Assembly (NCBI GenBank): GCA_905236445.1
Contig: CAJOPQ010000038.1
Coordinates: 1 to 8,974, forward strand
Source of the DNA: an uncultured Clostridia bacterium
GTDB taxonomy: Bacteria > Bacillota > Clostridia > Christensenellales > UBA1242
Direction of reading: 5' to 3'
Length of the DNA: 8,974 nt
In this document: positions 1 to 6,466 of the stretch, one piece after another
Numbering within the stretch: position 1 is the stretch's first letter
How the letters are laid out: each line of letters opens with the position of its first letter
The notes under the pieces: generated by a model
Seen by the model: the letters and a program-made list of their open reading frames with translations, nothing else
Told to the model about the DNA's origin: nothing
Databases searched by the model: none
Made by a program: the position numbers and the translations under genes

Positions 1-117
1 ACTGCCAGTTTCTCCAAAGATGCCAAATAGTTTATTTTCTGCTACTTTGTCAAAGTTAATGACTTGTTCAGTTACATAACTATTTATTCCTTTAATTGTT
101 AATTTAATCGGTCTCAT
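1..117 (-). CDS. sbcC: Exonuclease subunit SbcC, N-terminal fragment (runs off the window)
   Basis: Only the first 39 codons are in the window. The minus-strand ATG is at 117-115 and the reading frame stays open to position 1. The peptide starts MRPIKLTIKGINSY and ends in LFGIFGETGS, the beginning of the Walker A motif (GxTGSGKST) of SbcC/Rad50-type SMC-like ATPases, so the P-loop is cut by the window edge. SbcC partners SbcD in an ATP-dependent nuclease that opens hairpins and trims DNA ends during repair. The start is well set: a GGAGGA Shine-Dalgarno (complement of 123-128) lies inside the end of sbcD, 5 nt from the ATG, and the start overlaps the sbcD stop by 14 bp, implying translational coupling. 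The identity is secure from this N-terminus and the neighbour. Confidence 0.93.
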   Translation of the reverse strand, partial: MRPIKLTIKGINSYVTEQVINFDKVAENKLFGIFGETGS

Positions 118-1306
118 ATAATTCCTCCGACATCAATGATAAAAATAATTCTTTGACATCTTGCTCGGCAACATGTCCTGTTTGCCTTATGCAGAAGTTG
201 TCAAAAATCTCAGCATTTGTTAAATCTTTCTTAGAGACTATTTCTTTTCTTGTCTCTCTTGCTTCTTTAGAAATTACTGATAAGGTTACTAGATTCTTGT
301 AAGTACTTCTAAGCTTTTTGATTTCTTCAATTGTAATCTTGTCTACATTTTCTATCTCAACTTTGATCCAAGCATTTGGATTATCTCTGCATACTAGTTC
401 TGCTTGAAGTAGTGAGGTTACAGTGAATTTTTTCAACAACTTAACATCAAGAGGGACTTTCTCTATTCTTTCTAATCCAGTTGAGTCCAAATCGGCAATA
501 ATGACCTTTGTGCCTGCTTCGCTACTTGTATCAAAAGTTTGATTAATAAGTGATCCACAATAGTGAATATTTTTTTCTCTGTTAACAGCTATACAACTGT
601 GTATGTGTCCTAAAGCAGTATAGTGTGCTCCTGTAAATAGGGCATCATTGCTAACAAATCCCATATTATTTTCTATAACTGAAAGATTGTCGTATGTATC
701 GTTTTTAATTTTAGAACTGTATGTAAGAAGATGGCTTACAACAATATTAATAGTGTCACTAGCAAAATGACTTGTTCCATAAGACAGCCATTCTTTCACT
801 TTGTCAGAATATGATATATTTAGATCTCTTTTCTCATTAAGCCTATGATAAGAAGGATATGGTAGATATGCAATTACTGCTTTTTCTCCATCATTTTTTT
901 CAAGAACGATATAGCCTTTGCCACTCTCAATTGCCTTTATTTTCTTGCCTGTAGCTTTCTTAGGAATTGTAACGGCATCAAGAGATCCAATTAGAAATAT
1001 TCCATAATTGTTAGCAAAGACACTGGCATTGCTAAGTCTTTTTGGATCATCGTGGTTACCAGCTATTGCGATGACTATTGTGTTGCCATCATTATTCAAT
1101 TCTTTGACAGTTTTGTAAAACAAGTCTTCAGCGTCACTGCTAGGGACAATAGAGTCGTAGATGTCTCCTGCGATAATAACAACATCTACATTTTTATCTC
1201 TGGCTATTTTGATTACTTGTTGCAAAGCATCTCGCTGTTCTTCTAATCTTGACATATCGTCTGTTTTGCAGCCTAGATGCCAATCTGCTGTATGCAAAAT
1301 CCTCAT
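104..1306 (-). CDS. sbcD: Exonuclease subunit SbcD (Mre11-like metallophosphoesterase)
   Basis: 400 residues, a usual length for SbcD. This is the nuclease subunit of the SbcCD complex, which cuts hairpins and processes double-strand ends using two metal ions, commonly Mn2+. The calcineurin-like phosphoesterase motifs appear in order: DWHLG (Asp8, His10), GDIYD (Asp48), GNHDD (Asn84-His85), SH at 191-192 and GHIH at 233-236. All metal ligands are present, so it should be active. The C-terminal roughly 130 residues form the less conserved SbcC-contacting cap. The ATG at 1306 has an AGAGGAAG ribosome site just upstream and a promoter about 45-75 bp further on. It is the first gene of an sbcD-sbcC operon. 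Nothing looks truncated. Confidence 0.95.
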   Translation of the reverse strand: MRILHTADWHLGCKTDDMSRLEEQRDALQQVIKIARDKNVDVVIIAGDIYDSIVPSSDAEDLFYKTVKELNNDGNTIVIAIAGNHDDPKRLSNASVFANNYGIFLIGSLDAVTIPKKATGKKIKAIESGKGYIVLEKNDGEKAVIAYLPYPSYHRLNEKRDLNISYSDKVKEWLSYGTSHFASDTINIVVSHLLTYSSKIKNDTYDNLSVIENNMGFVSNDALFTGAHYTALGHIHSCIAVNREKNIHYCGSLINQTFDTSSEAGTKVIIADLDSTGLERIEKVPLDVKLLKKFTVTSLLQAELVCRDNPNAWIKVEIENVDKITIEEIKKLRSTYKNLVTLSVISKEARETRKEIVSKKDLTNAEIFDNFCIRQTGHVAEQDVKELFLSLMSEELYETD

Positions 1307-1350
1307 TTTTCACTTCCTCTAGATATTTAGTAAATATATCTTATAGATTT

Positions 1351-1379
1351 ATTATATCAAATATAAAAGATATAAGCAA
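1351..1379 (-). promoter_or_regulatory. Promoter for sbcDC
   Basis: On the minus strand TTGCTT (complement of 1374-1379) is followed by a 17-nt spacer and TATAAT (complement of 1351-1356), a close match to the housekeeping sigma-70/SigA consensus. It points into sbcD, leaving a leader of roughly 40 nt before the ATG at 1306. Confidence 0.75.
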
Positions 1380-1549
1380 AATAAATAGAGTTATATCTTA
1401 TTTTCACAAATTTGTTGTAAAGTAATCAAGAAGGCTAAATTATCGGAAGTTAGGATAAATTCTAAAAAAAACTTAACTTACATTGATCTTTTTGAGTTCG
1501 AATGCCAACGGCGGTGTAAACTATATTTTTACAGCAACCATATCACACA

Positions 1550-1573
1550 CAAGAAATATGCCATTCTTTCTTG
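1550..1573. promoter_or_regulatory. Inverted repeat overlapping the -35 box; candidate operator
   Basis: CAAGAAA (1550-1556) and TTTCTTG (1567-1573) are perfect 7-bp inverted arms separated by 10 bp, one centre-to-centre helical spacing plus a little. The right arm runs into the TTGCAA -35 element (1571-1576). That position would suit a dimeric repressor of the DnaD-like/DnaC-like operon. A 7-bp match in A+T-rich DNA could be chance. Confidence 0.35.
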
Positions 1574-1599
1574 CAAAAATTTGTTAAATACAGTATAAT
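1571..1599 (+). promoter_or_regulatory. Promoter for the dnaD-like/dnaC-like operon
   Basis: TTGCAA (1571-1576), a 17-nt spacer and a perfect TATAAT (1594-1599) form a strong SigA-type promoter. The predicted transcript starts near 1606, giving a leader of about 40 nt to the GTG start at 1646. Confidence 0.8.
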
Positions 1600-1630
1600 A
1601 TGCTAAAATAAATTTCGCTAAAGACTTTTT

Positions 1631-1638
1631 TAAGGAGG
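1631..1638 (+). promoter_or_regulatory. Shine-Dalgarno fixing the GTG start of the DnaD-like gene
   Basis: TAAGGAGG is a full anti-16S match and ends 7 nt before GTG 1646, which decides this non-ATG start. Confidence 0.85.
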
Positions 1639-1645
1639 ATAGATT

Positions 1646-3100
1646 GTGGGTTGTTGTAAATATTCATCGGAATATATATCTAGTAATCAAACTAATATTG
1701 ATAATAATTTTATAAGTGATTACATGCTTAATGCACCTGAACATTGTGTTAAGGTATACCTTTATGGCTTGTACAAATGCAATAATCCAGAGAGTTTAGA
1801 CAACAATATTGATGATATTGCCAAAGCTCTTAATTTGTCTTACGAAGATACAGTTAGTGCCTTTATTTATTGGGAAGACTATAATCTGATTCAAGTAGTT
1901 AACAAAGATCCTCTAGAAGTAAGATATCTTCCTATTAAGAATGCTTCTAGCCAGATTAAGAAGTTCAATACAGACAAGTACAAAGCATTCAATATCAAGG
2001 CACAAGAAATAATAGAAAAAAGAATGATATCTCCATCGGAATATCAAGAATATTATTATTTAATAGAAAATAGACACATTGAGCCAGATGCGCTTATCAT
2101 GATTATCAAATATTGTGTTGATCTCAAAGGTGCCAACATCTCGTCTAGTTATATTCTAACTGTAGCAAAGAATTGGATATTTGATGGAATTCTTACTTGC
2201 GACATGGTAGAAGAAAGAATTCAAGATCTTGCTAGAAATAGCGAAGAAATTCAGGCTGTATTGAAGGCTCTTGGCATAAGAAGGAGAGCAACTGAGGAAG
2301 AATATAGGCTATATCTTACTTGGCAGAAACAACTTGATTTTAGTCAAGAAAATATCCTTTATTTAGCCAAAAAAGCCAAATCAAAAGGTGCTGGATTTAA
2401 CAAATTGGACGCATATATTACTAAGTGCTACAATCTAAGGCTTACAACAACTTATGAGATAGATGATTATTTCAACAATTTGGACAATATGTACGAATTA
2501 GCTAAGAATGTTTGTAAAAATTTGGGTCTTAGATATGATAATTTGGAGACAATTGTTGATAGTTACATTGCGCAGTGGCTTAATATTGGGTTTGAATATG
2601 AGGCGATTGTTAAGATTGCAACATATTGTTTCAAATTAAGTATTAGGTCATTAGAAGGCATGAACGGCAAAGTTGCACAGTTATACAAACTTGGCTTGCT
2701 TACTTCTGAGTCTATTGATGAATATATAGAGGACTTAGCAAAAGACGATAACAAAATTATAAGTATTTTACAGAAATTAGGCATAGATAGATGTGTTATA
2801 AGCACTGATAGAAGCATGTATAAGACATGGCTATATACTTGGCAGATAAGTGATGAGTTGATTGATTTCGCAATAGACAAAAGTATTGGAATGGCAATGC
2901 CTATGCAATATCTAAATAAGTTGTTATCTACTTTCTATAACAAAAAAATCACTACAGAGGAACAGGCAAAAGAATCGATGGAATACAAGAAACAACCAAA
3001 TAATGCCAAAACTATAGTGGCTGAGAATGCAAGAGGGGCAGAATATTCCAAACAGCAACTTAACAGTTTAATCAATAATTTATTTGAAGTGGAGATATAG
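1646..3100 (+). CDS. DnaD-domain replication protein with tandem DnaD C-terminal repeats
   Basis: 484 residues with a GTG start chosen for its ideal Shine-Dalgarno. Residues about 22-100 look like the winged-helix N-terminal domain of DnaD/DnaB-type primosome proteins (helical segments around YGLYKCN and DIAKALNLSYEDTV, then LIQVV). From about residue 120 the protein is almost all alpha-helical and made of roughly four copies of an 85-residue unit related to the DnaD C-terminal (DDBH2) domain. Copy 1 keeps the signature Y169-x3-V-x3-W177, close to YxxxIxxxW. The unit borders recur as LGI/LGL at 209, 293 and 378. DnaD-family proteins remodel DNA and help recruit the replicative helicase at oriC and at restart sites. 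The gene ends 4 bp before the DnaC-like loader start, in one operon with it. Normal DnaD is about 230 residues, so this is roughly double. Family assignment is good; an exact DnaD or DnaB role is not resolved. Confidence 0.82.
   Translation: MGCCKYSSEYISSNQTNIDNNFISDYMLNAPEHCVKVYLYGLYKCNNPESLDNNIDDIAKALNLSYEDTVSAFIYWEDYNLIQVVNKDPLEVRYLPIKNASSQIKKFNTDKYKAFNIKAQEIIEKRMISPSEYQEYYYLIENRHIEPDALIMIIKYCVDLKGANISSSYILTVAKNWIFDGILTCDMVEERIQDLARNSEEIQAVLKALGIRRRATEEEYRLYLTWQKQLDFSQENILYLAKKAKSKGAGFNKLDAYITKCYNLRLTTTYEIDDYFNNLDNMYELAKNVCKNLGLRYDNLETIVDSYIAQWLNIGFEYEAIVKIATYCFKLSIRSLEGMNGKVAQLYKLGLLTSESIDEYIEDLAKDDNKIISILQKLGIDRCVISTDRSMYKTWLYTWQISDELIDFAIDKSIGMAMPMQYLNKLLSTFYNKKITTEEQAKESMEYKKQPNNAKTIVAENARGAEYSKQQLNSLINNLFEVEI
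2024..2986 (+). repeat. About four tandem protein-level DnaD C-terminal units
   Basis: Codons 127-447 of the DnaD-like gene encode units at about residues 127-190, 214-278, 298-362 and 384-447. The linkers share the pattern DLA...I..VL..LGI, for example at 194-211 and 363-380. Equivalent tryptophans at 226, 311 and 395 are spaced 85 and 84 residues apart. The repetition is visible in protein but not as nucleotide repeats, so the duplications are old. Confidence 0.65.
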
Positions 3101-3104
3101 TCTT

Positions 3105-4040
3105 ATGAATTATGTTCAAGTACAAAATGATGCTTTAGACAAAATTGTTGCACATAAGTTAGAAGTAGAACGCTTTGCAGATCTTAATCTAATTGAAGCA
3201 CTTAAGATACCTGAGGTAAAACAACTATATGATGAGATTAAAGATCTCAAAAGACAACTTGCATTTAATGAAAATTCTGCCAAATCTAGCCAAAATATAG
3301 AGAAATGCATAGTAGACAAAAGAAAACAATTACAAAAGTTATTGCAACAGCATAATATTAAATTATCTTCGTTAATTCCGAAATATTGGTGCGAGAAATG
3401 CAAAGATTCAGGAATGTATGAAGGACAGATGTGTTCGTGTGTAAAAGAACGTGCGACAAAAGTATTGATGACATCTCAAGACGGTAATGCGTCTGATGTA
3501 GAGTTTGCTAATGTTAATTTTAATATTTTTGAAGATAAAGACTATGTTAAGCAAGCATACAATATTGCCAAAACATTTGTTGAGAAAATTGATACAACCA
3601 AATATAACAATTTTACAATTCTTGGTGGGGTAGGCGTTGGCAAAACCTATCTAATGCAATGTATGGCTAATTTGGCAATGCAGCAAAATAGGTATGTTGT
3701 ATATATGTCGGCTTTTCAATTAAACCAATTATTTTTGAATTATCATACGGCACCTATGCTAGAAAAAAATAAAATAATAGAGCCTGTGCTAACTTGTGAA
3801 ATGCTTTGTATAGATGATTTGGGTTGCGAGCAGATGTTTAACAACGTTACAACTCCAATGTTAACAATGATAATAAATGAGAGAAACCTATCTTCCAAAA
3901 AAACGGTTATCACATCTAATCTGTCGTTAGATGAAATTAGGGAAAGATATGACTATAGATTGTGTAGTAGGCTGTTAGACGAATCTGTTTCGCTAAAAAT
4001 AATGCTTAGTGGATCTGATCTAAGGCAAACAAAGAAATAA
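3105..4040 (+). CDS. DnaC/DnaI-like AAA+ replicative helicase loader
   Basis: 311 residues from ATG 3105. An in-frame TTG at 3084 would add seven residues but overlaps the upstream gene and its own GGAG site (3091-3094), so the ATG is preferred. Residues 1-85 are a helical, partly coiled-coil helicase-interaction region. A zinc-ribbon-like cluster follows, Cys96-x2-Cys99-x10-Cys110-x-Cys112. The AAA+ core has Walker A GGVGVGKT (174-181), Walker B MLCIDDLG (233-240), sensor 1 TSN (270-272) and RLCSRL (285-290), whose Arg289 fits the arginine finger. This set is typical of DnaI/DnaC loaders, which place the hexameric DnaB-type helicase on single-stranded DNA using ATP. IstB-like transposon helpers share the core, but the zinc cluster and the DnaD-like partner gene favour a chromosomal replication role. 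All catalytic residues are present. Confidence 0.88.
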   Translation: MNYVQVQNDALDKIVAHKLEVERFADLNLIEALKIPEVKQLYDEIKDLKRQLAFNENSAKSSQNIEKCIVDKRKQLQKLLQQHNIKLSSLIPKYWCEKCKDSGMYEGQMCSCVKERATKVLMTSQDGNASDVEFANVNFNIFEDKDYVKQAYNIAKTFVEKIDTTKYNNFTILGGVGVGKTYLMQCMANLAMQQNRYVVYMSAFQLNQLFLNYHTAPMLEKNKIIEPVLTCEMLCIDDLGCEQMFNNVTTPMLTMIINERNLSSKKTVITSNLSLDEIRERYDYRLCSRLLDESVSLKIMLSGSDLRQTKK

Positions 4041-4151
4041 TATTTATTTCTATATGCAACATTCTAAAAAAATAGACCAGTGTGATAATAAATAGGGTAT
4101 AAAATGTTGGAAAACTTTTTATAATTAAAACAGTATCAAAAATTTTTATGT

Positions 4152-4185
4152 AAAAAATGGGGACTTGATTAAGTCTCCATTTCTT
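4152..4185. terminator. Bidirectional rho-independent terminator between convergent operons
   Basis: A 12-bp stem (4155-4166 with 4171-4182, one G-T pair) closes a 4-nt loop. The minus-strand read is followed by an uninterrupted T run from 4157 to 4152, a strong terminator for the operon ending at 4229. The plus-strand read is followed by TTTCTT, weaker but adequate for the DnaC-like gene ending at 4040. Confidence 0.88.
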
Positions 4186-4228
4186 AAATTGTGCTTTGAT
4201 TTTCATTTAACAAACTAATTTTGTAAAT

Positions 4229-4573
4229 TTATTTATTTTTCTTTTCTGTCATTTTGGTTAATGCAGTCATTCCTTTTAATTTCGAAATAGGTAGTGCGAA
4301 ACACATTCCTCTTCCAATTGTATCCAGACTTGTATTCTCGCATATGGCTTGCATAATTTTGGCTTTTGTCTCAGAGGATACAACTGTTAGAACGATTTCT
4401 TTCTCTGGTTGTATTGTTACACCAAGCCATTTCTCTGCATTTTTATCTCCTGATGATAGGGCATTAATAATTGTGCCTCCAGTAGCACCTGCTTCTCTTG
4501 ATGCTTGTATAACGTAATCTGCATAGCCTTTGTTAACAATTGTTACAATTAAATCGTATTTATATTCTTGCAT
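4229..4573 (-). CDS. PII-like signalling protein, second of two
   Basis: 114 residues from the ATG at 4573. A GGAGGT ribosome site (complement of 4581-4586) lies 7 nt upstream of this ATG. An ATG at 4588 in the same frame would add five residues but overlaps the previous stop and has no ribosome site. The fold pattern matches GlnB/PII: YDLIVTIVNKGYADYVIQAS (strand and helix), GATGGTII leading into a T-loop region (about 34-58), EIVLTVV, a second helix, then IGRGMCFALPI, which aligns with the B-loop and fourth strand of PII. It lacks the uridylylated T-loop tyrosine. The B-loop lysine of GlnB (IGDGK) is replaced, and the C-terminal arginines of the ATP site are not seen. Ligand binding is therefore probably altered. 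It is the last gene of the operon, a likely regulator of the neighbouring DUF1538 transporter. Confidence 0.75.
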   Translation of the reverse strand: MQEYKYDLIVTIVNKGYADYVIQASREAGATGGTIINALSSGDKNAEKWLGVTIQPEKEIVLTVVSSETKAKIMQAICENTSLDTIGRGMCFALPISKLKGMTALTKMTEKKNK

Positions 4574-4580
4574 TTTATTT

Positions 4581-4586
4581 ACCTCC
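4581..4586 (-). promoter_or_regulatory. Ribosome binding site that sets the start of the second PII-like gene
   Basis: Minus-strand GGAGGT sits 7 nt before ATG 4573 and downstream of the competing ATG at 4588, so translation should begin at 4573. That gives 114 residues, the same length as its paralogue. Confidence 0.8.
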
Positions 4587-4587
4587 A

Positions 4588-4932
4588 TTAATAATTGATA
4601 CCTAATATATCTAGCATTAAGTTAGATGCTGCATTTGCGGGGATAGTAAGTGTTATGCCACGTCCCGGCTTGTCCAGATCTAATGCATCATTAATTGATT
4701 GAAGTATTTTGTCTGACATTATTGGATTGATTAGAGACCAAATAATATCTCTATCTACTATGCCAAAACCAAATATATCGGCCGCTTCAGATTTTGCAGT
4801 TCCTTCACCTAGGGTGACAAGGTTGTCAGGGCAGTCGTGCATTTTCAATATTTCTCTCACTTTTTCGCTTTTGCCTCTTTGAACAATGGTAATCAAAAGT
4901 TCAAATGGCGCAGAAATTGTTTTCTTTCTCAT
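4588..4932 (-). CDS. PII-like signalling protein, first of two
   Basis: 114 residues. ATG 4932 follows an AGGAGA ribosome site that overlaps the stop codon of the DUF1538 gene, with a 9-nt gap, so translation is coupled. The PII ferredoxin-like pattern is visible: FELLITIVQRGKSEKVREIL, then a stretch from about 34 to 62 (containing GEGTAKSEAADIFGFG) where PII has its T-loop, IIWSLINPIMSDKILQSI, and KPGRGITLTIP (88-98) for the B-loop and last strand. It shares the GRG turn and overall length with the downstream paralogue but little else, so the pair is anciently diverged and may form distinct or mixed trimers. There is no T-loop tyrosine for uridylylation. The function is inferred from family and context; the sensed ligand is unknown. 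Confidence 0.68.
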   Translation of the reverse strand: MRKKTISAPFELLITIVQRGKSEKVREILKMHDCPDNLVTLGEGTAKSEAADIFGFGIVDRDIIWSLINPIMSDKILQSINDALDLDKPGRGITLTIPANAASNLMLDILGINY

Positions 4933-4941
4933 ATCTTTCTC

Positions 4942-6450
4942 CTATTCAAATTCAATAATCTCAACATGTACTTTGGAGACTTTTCTGCTCGCTTTTGTTC
5001 CACGCTTAGAAGCCACTTTAAACATTGCACCAAGTATTTGGAGGGTAAGTATAGGCATTGCTGCTATTAATGCTATTGTTCCAAATCCACTATCTGCGCC
5101 TACCACTGCTGCAACTCCAGCTAAAAAAGGAAGTATAAACGAGACTGCCATTGCACCAGTTGCTGTTCCTCCAGCATCAAAAGCAATCGAAACAAATAAA
5201 CTACTATTAAAAAACGATAGACCAATGCATATTCCATATACAGGTAGTAATATTGCAATAAGAGGGATATTATATAAAGTTTTTAGCATGGCCAGTAATA
5301 CCGACAACGCAACACCAATCGAGACACATACAAGAATTGTTTTTTGTCTTATTCCACCATTAGTCACTTCTTCAATTTGCTTCTTTAAAACTTGTACAGC
5401 AGGTTCTGCTGCGATAATGAAGTAGCCAAGAAGTACGCTAAGAGGGATAAGTATCCACGATATGCTGCTAGATGCTAGTGCGTTGCCAAGAATAGATGCA
5501 ATAGGTAAGTATCCTGCATTGACGCCAGTTAAGAATAGTACAACTCCAACGTACGTGTAGATTAGTCCAATGATAATCCTCTTAAGTGTTGTTTTGGATA
5601 ATTTAAGCATTGTGAACTGGAATATTAAGAATATGATAATAATTGGCAATATGGTTAGGGCAACCTCTTTGAGATAATCTACAAAAGATGTCCCTAGAAG
5701 TTGCAAACCTGTAAGAGTATCGGTAGTTTGTTGACTAGTTATAATTACAATGTCTTTAGGAAGAAATAATCCCAATGTCATAACTGCAATTATTGGACCG
5801 AGTGAAGATAGTGCAATATATCCTAAAGCATTATCATCATTGCTCTTGCCAGAACTTCCCATTGATGCAATACCAAGTCCAAACGAAATTAGGAAAGGAA
5901 CTGATATTGGCCCAGTTGTAACACTTCCCGAATCGAAAGCAATTGGCACCATATAGTCTGGTACAAAGAAACAGAATATAAATAATAGTGAGTATCCAAT
6001 AGCAAGAATAATTGATAATTTAAGATTAAATATTGCTTTTAATATCGCAAATATTAGGAATATGCCAACACCAATTGATACAACGGCTATAAATAAATAT
6101 TCTTCTTGTAATATACCCATATTCGATATTTGTCTAGCAAGTACTGCCAAGTCTGGTTCTGCAAATGTAATGATAAATCCTATAAAAGCAGTGCATATTA
6201 TCATCAATGACAATTTTTTGCTCTTATACAAGCTTTTTCCTATGCTTTCTCCCATTTGAGACATTGACATGTCTGTTCCCATAGTAAAGAGTGACATTCC
6301 TATTATAAGAAGAATAGCGCTAATACAGAAAGTAATGTATGTGTTTGCGTCTAAGGGACAAAACACAATTGATAATATTACTACAATCAAAGATATAGGC
6401 AGAACTGAAAGAAATGATTCTTTCAATTTTTTTAGTAATATATTTACCAT
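4942..6450 (-). CDS. DUF1538 integral membrane protein, two fused halves; putative cation transporter
   Basis: 502 residues, mostly hydrophobic, with about 12-14 membrane segments. There are two homologous halves. AEPDLAVLARQI (97-108) pairs with AEPAVQVLKKQI (348-359), and AFDSGSVTTGPISVPF (171-186) pairs with AFDAGGTATGAMAVSF (423-438), both offset by about 251 residues. Acidic AEP and AFD motifs inside membrane segments suggest ion-coordinating sites. DUF1538 matches these motifs. From memory, a two-gene DUF1538 pair (UmpAB) from Halomonas was reported to exchange Na+/Li+/K+ for protons, and here both halves are one protein. The positive C-terminal tail (477-490, SKRGTKASRK) is cytoplasmic by the positive-inside rule and could contact the PII-like proteins. 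The ATG at 6450 has GTGGAG upstream. It sits 16 nt after the Rho-like gene. The ion and direction are unknown. Confidence 0.85.
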   Translation of the reverse strand: MVNILLKKLKESFLSVLPISLIVVILSIVFCPLDANTYITFCISAILLIIGMSLFTMGTDMSMSQMGESIGKSLYKSKKLSLMIICTAFIGFIITFAEPDLAVLARQISNMGILQEEYLFIAVVSIGVGIFLIFAILKAIFNLKLSIILAIGYSLLFIFCFFVPDYMVPIAFDSGSVTTGPISVPFLISFGLGIASMGSSGKSNDDNALGYIALSSLGPIIAVMTLGLFLPKDIVIITSQQTTDTLTGLQLLGTSFVDYLKEVALTILPIIIIFLIFQFTMLKLSKTTLKRIIIGLIYTYVGVVLFLTGVNAGYLPIASILGNALASSSISWILIPLSVLLGYFIIAAEPAVQVLKKQIEEVTNGGIRQKTILVCVSIGVALSVLLAMLKTLYNIPLIAILLPVYGICIGLSFFNSSLFVSIAFDAGGTATGAMAVSFILPFLAGVAAVVGADSGFGTIALIAAMPILTLQILGAMFKVASKRGTKASRKVSKVHVEIIEFE

Positions 6451-6466
6451 TTTTCATTCTCCACGT

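Larger units (their letters stand above)
1307..1645. other. Divergent intergenic region between sbcD and the DnaD-like gene
   Basis: About 340 bp with no convincing gene. It holds the minus-strand sbcD promoter near its left end and the plus-strand promoter of the DnaD-like gene near its right end, leaving about 190 bp between the two -35 boxes. That middle section is mostly A+T but contains a short G+C-rich patch (about 1495-1517), a TGTAAA-N7-TTTACA inverted repeat (1515-1533) and a CAAGAAA-N10-TTTCTTG inverted repeat (1550-1573). I could not fold the middle into a tRNA or another RNA family I recognise. Confidence 0.6.

Noticed and set aside
1450..1479. Small hairpin TTAGG...CTAA followed by A's
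   Set aside because: The stem is at most 6 bp with a G-T pair, and the homopolymer is on the wrong side for a terminator of any nearby gene.
1495..1517. Possible tRNA remnant because of a GTTCGAAT T-loop-like string
   Set aside because: The flanking bases do not form a T stem on either strand, and no acceptor stem, D arm or anticodon arm could be found around it.
2563..2880. 105-residue minus-strand ORF
   Set aside because: It is antisense to the third and fourth DnaD-like units, with no ribosome site, promoter or recognisable motif.
3084..3104. Upstream TTG start for the helicase loader
   Set aside because: It overlaps the preceding gene, precedes the GGAG ribosome site at 3091-3094, and adds residues not expected in the family.
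3116..3403. 95-residue minus-strand ORF
   Set aside because: It is antisense to the N-terminal part of the helicase loader, and its Cys/Ser-rich composition reflects the A+T-rich coding strand.
4058..4109. CAACATT / AATGTTG inverted pair after the helicase loader gene
   Set aside because: The 7-bp arms are 38 nt apart without a T run, and the much better terminator at 4152-4185 explains this spacer.
4006..4206. 66-residue minus-strand ORF in the convergent spacer
   Set aside because: It runs through the bidirectional terminator and into the end of the loader gene, and has no ribosome site.
4886..5425. 179-residue plus-strand ORF
   Set aside because: It lies fully opposite the DUF1538 gene, whose two-fold motif pattern is clearly real. 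The ORF has no ribosome site of its own and a composition typical of the antisense of a membrane protein.
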